Positions 53,672-57,576 of a stretch of 57,576 bases of DNA are shown piece after piece. Position 1 is the stretch's first letter. The number at the start of each line of letters is the position of its first letter. The stretch lies in the NCBI GenBank assembly GCA_012396115.1, contig JAAXOU010000001.1, positions 1 to 57,576 on the forward strand, given 5' to 3'. The position numbers were made by a program, and so were the translations under genes. Below the pieces are notes generated by a model. The model saw only the letters and a list, made by a program, of their open reading frames with translations, ran no database searches and was not told the origin of the DNA. The DNA is from Streptomyces somaliensis DSM 40738 (GTDB lineage: Bacteria; Actinomycetota; Actinomycetes; Streptomycetales; Streptomycetaceae).

Positions 53672-54016
53672 GTGACGGCGGAGGCGGCTCTGGCGGCGCC
53701 CGCGATGGTGGTGTTCACCATGACCCTGCTCTGGGGACTCGTCGCGGCGGCCGCGCAGATCCAGTGCGTGGACGCGGCACGCGCCGGGGCGCGTGCGGTG
53801 GCCCGGTCGGAGCCGGAGACGTCGGCGGTGGAAGCGGCCCGGACGACCGCACCGGACGGGGCGCGGGTGGCGGTGGAACGCACGGGCGGCCTGTGGCGGG
53901 TACGGGTCGAGGCGCCCGCTCCCGGGCCCACATCCTGGGGGTTGACCCTTCGCGCCGAGGCGGTCGCCCTCGCGGAGGACGCGGTGGGTGGGGCGGAGGC
54001 GGACGACGGTTCCTGA
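53672..54016 (+). CDS. tadE: TadE-like pseudopilin, 5' end possibly frameshifted
   Basis: From GTG 53672 the frame gives 114 residues: VTAEAALAAPAMVVFTMTLL, a pilin-like helix with the conserved Glu, then DAARAGARAVARSEP and a C-terminal beta part with GGLWRVRVEAPAPG. Family members normally have a basic head such as RRSERR and RDRGSVTAEAA. Exactly that head exists in another frame from ATG 53620, and removing one G at 53659-53660 joins the two. So either GTG 53672 is used or an extra base (mutation or assembly error) breaks the gene. Confidence 0.75.
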   Translation: MTAEAALAAPAMVVFTMTLLWGLVAAAAQIQCVDAARAGARAVARSEPETSAVEAARTTAPDGARVAVERTGGLWRVRVEAPAPGPTSWGLTLRAEAVALAEDAVGGAEADDGS

Positions 54017-54045
54017 GAGACGGCGGCGACCGCGGTTCGGCGACC

Positions 54046-54510
54046 GTGTGGTCGGCCGTGGCGGCGGGCGCGCTGTGCGTCGTGTTCGCCGCCGTACTGG
54101 CTCTGGGCCAGGCCGTGGCGACCCGGCACCGGGCGGGTGCCGCCGCCGACCTGGCGGCTCTCGCGGCGGCCGGCCGCGCCCTGCGGGGCGCCGGTGACGC
54201 CTGCGAAGCAGCCGGCCGGGTCGCCCGGGCGCAGCGGGCGGAAGTGGTGCGGTGCACCCTGCGGGGGGAGATCGCGGAGGTGGCGGCCCGGGTGCGGTCC
54301 GGCCCGTACGCCCCGGTGGTCAGGTCACGGGCGGGCCCTCCGGAGGCGTGGCCGGAGCCCGGGGGAGGACCGGCTCCTCCCAGGCCTCCCGGGGTTCCTG
54401 AGGTTCTCCCCGGGCCTCCCGGTACTGCCGGACACCCCGGGACTCCTCCCGGGCCGCCCCGGTCTCCCGGGCCGCCGGCTCCTGCGGGGCATCCCGCAGG
54501 AGTTCGGTGA
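54046..54510 (+). CDS. Second TadE/TadG-like protein (Rv3654c type)
   Basis: A 154-residue frame from GTG 54046: one helix (VWSAVAAGALCVVFAAVLAL) followed by HRAGAAADLAALAAAGRAL, the Rv3654c-type signature. The expected basic head (RDGGDRGSATVW) lies just before the GTG without a usual start codon, so the start may be CTG 54012. After about residue 105 the text is low-complexity Pro/Gly and overlaps the convergent helicase gene by 191 bases; the native stop is probably lost. It is the last gene of the Tad run. Confidence 0.65.
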   Translation: MWSAVAAGALCVVFAAVLALGQAVATRHRAGAAADLAALAAAGRALRGAGDACEAAGRVARAQRAEVVRCTLRGEIAEVAARVRSGPYAPVVRSRAGPPEAWPEPGGGPAPPRPPGVPEVLPGPPGTAGHPGTPPGPPRSPGPPAPAGHPAGVR

Positions 54511-56929
54511 GGAGGCGTACGGCGGCGCGCTTGTGCAGCGGATCGTTGCCGTTGCCGCACTTGGGCGACTGGACGCACGACGGGCAGCCGGCGTCGCACT
54601 CGCACGACGCGATCGCCTCACGGGTCGCGTCCAGCCAGGCGCGGGCGGTGTGGAAGGCCCGCTCGGCGAATCCCGCACCGCCCGGATGGCCGTCGTAGAC
54701 GAACACCGTCGGCAGCAGCGTGTCGGGGTGGAGCGGGACGGACACGCCGCCGATGTCCCACCGGTCGCAGGTGGCGAACAGCGGCAGCAGACCGATCGAG
54801 GCGTGCTCGGCGGCGTGGAGGGCCCCACCCAGCTGCTCCGGGTTCACCCGGGCGGCGTCGAGCTGGTCCTCGGTCACCGTCCACCACACCGCCCGGGTGC
54901 GCAGGGTGCGGGGCGGCAGGTCCAGCCTGGTCTCGCCGAGTACCTCACCGGTTGTCAGGCGGCGGCGGAGGAAGGAGACGACCTGGTTGGTGACCTCGAC
55001 GGAGCCGTAGCACAGGCGGGCGTCCCCCCACGGGACCTCGGTGTCGGTCTCCAGCACGGAGACGGAGGTGGTGTCGCGGGCGGTGGTGGAGTACGGCGGG
55101 TCGGCCTCCTCGACGAGGGCGACGGACTCCTCCAGGTCGAGGCGCCGGACCAGGTACGTGCGGCCCTGGTGGAGGTGGACGGCGCCCTCGTGGACGGTGG
55201 TGTGCGCGGCCGGGGCGTCCACGGTGCCCAGGAGGCGTCCCGTGCCCTCCTCGACGATCCGGACGGGGTCCCGGCCCTCGCCCCGGATGTCGGTGAGGTC
55301 GGCGGCGCGTTCGCGACGCGTCCAGTACCAGCCGGAGGTCCGCCGCCGCAGCAGGCCCGCGGCCTCCATCTGCGGCAGCAGCTCCGCCGCGGACGGGCCG
55401 AACAACGTCAGGTCCTGGTCGGAGAGCGGTGACTCGGCCGCCGCGGCGCACAGGTGCGGTGCCAGGACGTACGGGTTGTCGGGGTCCAGGACGGTGGATT
55501 CCACCGGGCGCCGGAACAGCGCCTCCGGATGGTGGACGAGGTACGTGTCCAGGGGGTCGTCACGGGCGACCAGCACCGCCAGGGCGCCCTCGCCGGACCG
55601 TCCCGCCCGTCCTGCCTGCTGCCAGAGGGAGGCACGGGTTCCCGGGTAGCCGCAGATGAGGACCGCGTCCAGGCCCGACACGTCGATGCCCAGTTCCAGG
55701 GCTGTGGTCGCGGCGAGGCCGAGGAGCTCGCCGGAGTGCAGGGCCCGCTCCAGCGCGCGGCGCTCCTCGGGGAGGTAGCCGCCCCGGTAGGCGGCGACCC
55801 TGCGGGCGAGGGAGCGGTCCACCTCCGCGAGCCGTTCCTGTGCGATGACCGAGATCAGCTCGGCGCCCCGCCGGGAGCGGACGAAGGCGACCGAACGGGC
55901 GCCCTGCACCGTCAGGTCGGTGAGGAGGTCGGCGGTCTCGGCCGTCGCGGTACGCCGGACCGGGGCGCCGTTCTCGCCCTCCAGTTCGGTGAGCGGCGGC
56001 TCCCACAGGGCGAAGACGAGCTCGCCGCGCGGTGACGCGTCGTCGGCCACCTCGCGCACCGGGAGGCCGGTGAGGCGGTTGGCGGCGAGGGCCGGCTCGG
56101 CGGCGGTGGCCGAGGCGAGGAGGAACACGGGGTCGGAGCCGTACCGGGCGCACAGGCGGCGCAGGCGGCGCAGCACCTGCGCGACGTGGGAGCCGAAGAC
56201 GCCCCGGTAGGTGTGGCACTCGTCGATCACGACGTAGCGCAGGGCACGCAGGAAGGAGGCCCAGCGAGGATGGGACGGGAGCACGCCCCGGTGGAGCATG
56301 TCGGGGTTGGTCAGCACGTAGTTCGCGTACCGGCGGACCCACTCGCGCTCCTCGAACGGCGTGTCCCCGTCGTACACGGCCGGGCGGATCCGGTTGCCGA
56401 GCGGGGCCGAGAGGGTCCGCACGGCGCGCCACTGGTCCGCGGCCAGCGCCTTGGTGGGGGACAGGTACAGCGCGGTGGCACCCCGGCCGTCGGCCGCCCC
56501 GGCACCCTCCAGGAGCGCCGAGAGGACGGGTGCGAGATAGGCGAGGGACTTCCCCGACGCCGTGCCCGTGGCGATCACCACCGACTCGCCGTCCAGGGCG
56601 TGTTCGGCGGCGACCGCCTGGTGGACCCACGGACGGTCGACGCCGGCCCGGCGGACGGCGTCGACCACTTCCGGCCGGATGCGGTCCGGCCAGGCGGCAT
56701 GTCGGCCCTCCCTCGGGGGCAGGTGCTCCGTATGAGTGATGCGCGCAGCCCGGTTCGCCCGCCCGGCGAGCCGGTCGAGGACCGTACCGGGGGAGGGGCG
56801 GGCGTCCCCGTTCTCGGGGGGACGACTGGGGCGGTGATTCCTGGCCATCGGCACCGAGTGTGTCACCGGCGTGACGGACAATGCTCCCAAGGCGTCGTGC
56901 ATGGCTTCTGGTAAGTGGTTGAATGCCAT
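54320..56929 (-). CDS. DEAD/DEAH helicase with DUF1998 cysteine cluster (MrfA-like)
   Basis: An 869-residue SF2 helicase. Walker A VIATGTASGKSLAYL (about 108), YLSPTKALAADQ, TNPDMLHRGVLP and DECH box YVVIDECHTYRG (about 216), LLASATAAEP (motif III), then VAFVRSRRGAE, ALELGIDVSGLDAVLICG and QQAGRAGRSGEGALAV (VI). The four-Cys cluster CECDAGCPSCVQSPKCG (about 790) fits MrfA/YprA repair helicases, which act on crosslink damage. The start is placed at 56929 because relatives open MAFNHLPxxMHDAL, recalled from the family; ATG 56847 is the alternative. The last 55 residues are Glu/Pro/Arg-rich repeats. It is divergent from bldG. Confidence 0.92.
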   Translation of the reverse strand: MAFNHLPEAMHDALGALSVTPVTHSVPMARNHRPSRPPENGDARPSPGTVLDRLAGRANRAARITHTEHLPPREGRHAAWPDRIRPEVVDAVRRAGVDRPWVHQAVAAEHALDGESVVIATGTASGKSLAYLAPVLSALLEGAGAADGRGATALYLSPTKALAADQWRAVRTLSAPLGNRIRPAVYDGDTPFEEREWVRRYANYVLTNPDMLHRGVLPSHPRWASFLRALRYVVIDECHTYRGVFGSHVAQVLRRLRRLCARYGSDPVFLLASATAAEPALAANRLTGLPVREVADDASPRGELVFALWEPPLTELEGENGAPVRRTATAETADLLTDLTVQGARSVAFVRSRRGAELISVIAQERLAEVDRSLARRVAAYRGGYLPEERRALERALHSGELLGLAATTALELGIDVSGLDAVLICGYPGTRASLWQQAGRAGRSGEGALAVLVARDDPLDTYLVHHPEALFRRPVESTVLDPDNPYVLAPHLCAAAAESPLSDQDLTLFGPSAAELLPQMEAAGLLRRRTSGWYWTRRERAADLTDIRGEGRDPVRIVEEGTGRLLGTVDAPAAHTTVHEGAVHLHQGRTYLVRRLDLEESVALVEEADPPYSTTARDTTSVSVLETDTEVPWGDARLCYGSVEVTNQVVSFLRRRLTTGEVLGETRLDLPPRTLRTRAVWWTVTEDQLDAARVNPEQLGGALHAAEHASIGLLPLFATCDRWDIGGVSVPLHPDTLLPTVFVYDGHPGGAGFAERAFHTARAWLDATREAIASCECDAGCPSCVQSPKCGNGNDPLHKRAAVRLLTELLRDAPQEPAARETGAAREESRGVRQYREARGEPQEPREAWEEPVLPRAPATPPEGPPVT

Positions 56930-57007
56930 CGCGGCTGGCGATCCGTCCCCTGACTCCGTCGGGGAGATCCGGGGGCGACCGCTCGATAGCAAGGTGCTGG
57001 AGGATCC

Positions 57008-57361
57008 GTGGACCTGTCCCTGTCGACTCGCAATGTGTCCGGCCCTGGTGGCGACCGTACGGTCGTCGAGGTCGGTGGCGAGATTGATGTGTATACCGCG
57101 CCCAAGCTGCGCGAGCAGTTGGTCGAGTTGGTGAACGACGGCAGTTATCACCTGGTCGTCGACATGGAGGGCGTGGACTTCCTGGACTCGACCGGCCTCG
57201 GGGTCCTGGTCGGCGGGCTGAAGCGCGTGCGCGCCCACGAGGGCTCGCTGCGCCTGGTCTGCAACCAGGAGCGCATCCTGAAGATCTTCCGGATCACGGG
57301 CCTGACCAAGGTGTTCCCGATCCACACCACGGTCGACGAGGCCGTCGCCGCCACCGACTGA
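57008..57361 (+). CDS. bldG: BldG, STAS anti-anti-sigma factor
   Basis: A 117-residue STAS protein needed for aerial growth and antibiotic production in S. coelicolor. The phosphorylated Ser is in [16 protein letters not shown] (Ser61 here; Ser57 in the 113-residue S. coelicolor protein, the difference being four extra residues near NVSGPGGDR). [14 protein letters not shown] and [16 protein letters not shown] match the family. GGAGGA precedes GTG 57008. The partner anti-sigma gene apgA, expected downstream, is cut off by the contig end. Confidence 0.96.
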   Translation: MDLSLSTRNVSGPGGDRTVVEVGGEIDVYTAPKLREQLVELVNDGSYHLVVDMEGVDFLDSTGLGVLVGGLKRVRAHEGSLRLVCNQERILKIFRITGLTKVFPIHTTVDEAVAATD

Positions 57362-57372
57362 CCGGGTCGCGG

Positions 57373-57400
57373 GCGTCCGGCCCCGGTACGGGCCGGACGC
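57373..57400 (+). terminator. Hairpin after bldG
   Basis: GCGTCCGGCCC and GGGCCGGACGC form a perfect 11-bp stem with a six-base loop, 12 bases after the stop. S. coelicolor bldG is transcribed both alone and with the next gene, and a partial terminator here would explain that. Confidence 0.75.
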
Positions 57401-57566
57401 CGGTGCCACCGGTGTCGCCGGCCGCTTCCCGGGACGCCTCGCGGCTCCGGGGCGGCGCCGGCCGGTGGCGCCCCGGGCCGGGGAGTCGGCCCGGCACCCC
57501 GTGACCGGTGTGCCGGGCCGTCCCGCTGATCCGAGGGCTCCCGGGCCGTCCCGCACGGGTCCGCGG

Positions 57567-57576
57567 AGATCGGAAG
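57567..57576 (+). other. Residual Illumina TruSeq adapter at the contig end
   Basis: The final ten bases AGATCGGAAG equal the first ten of the Illumina TruSeq adapter. Ending exactly at the window edge makes chance unlikely. They should not be read as genome. Confidence 0.85.

Overview
The window reads as one contig of a draft Streptomyces genome. The DNA is very GC-rich with strong third-position GC bias, and it encodes lineage markers such as WblA, BldG, DUF397/DUF5753 regulators and LAXTG-anchored surface proteins. Gene order in the right part matches the S. coelicolor bldG-crp-wblA-ponA region. The last ten bases equal the start of the Illumina TruSeq adapter, so the right edge is an assembly edge; the left edge cuts a protein-kinase fragment.

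Region 1 (1-7.3 kb) holds a kinase fragment, a solute-binding lipoprotein divergent from a LacI regulator over two palindromic operators, a WhiJ-type trio (DUF397, XRE/DUF5753, anti-sigma-like ATPase), a membrane XRE/beta-trefoil protein and two small secreted proteins. Several gene ends carry short tandem repeats.

Region 2 (7.3-23.1 kb) is accessory. An IS982 transposase remnant cuts into the end of brxD, followed by an internally deleted brxHI: the wreck of a type 2 BREX (Pgl) system. Next come a NACHT-membrane ATPase, a sortase-type surface protein, an unstudied pair (HTH-DUF488 plus a protein of unknown fold), a broken HsdS fragment, a class C-type serine hydrolase, a large XRE/TPR regulator, and an operon-like run of ATPase, small proteins, a 55-residue peptide, a JmjC/cupin oxygenase and an aldo/keto reductase. 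A phosphotransferase and a truncated methyltransferase follow. The region stops at the 3' end of tRNA-Pro(CGG), a classical island insertion point.

Region 3 (23.1-57.4 kb) is conserved actinobacterial core. It runs from metallophosphoesterase and yqeY through ponA, wblA, two ArsA-like ATPases, RidA, Nudix, MBL-fold hydrolase, SPFH protein, crp, nth, CoA-pyrophosphatase-type Nudix, MarP, epoxide-hydrolase-like protein, holin-like protein, nhaA and acs to a deacetylase-like lipoprotein, ParA-like ATPase, Fic-like protein, HAD phosphatase, the ssd-tad pilus locus, a MrfA-type helicase and bldG. The order largely mirrors M. tuberculosis Rv3649-Rv3683. The genes join cell-wall synthesis, redox and cAMP-type regulation, DNA repair, acetate activation and Tad pilus assembly.

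Best candidates for something undescribed are the 55-residue peptide/JmjC/AKR operon (18.1-21.4 kb), the HTH-DUF488 pair (13.0-14.6 kb) and the NACHT-membrane protein beside the BREX wreck. No function is proven for any of them here.
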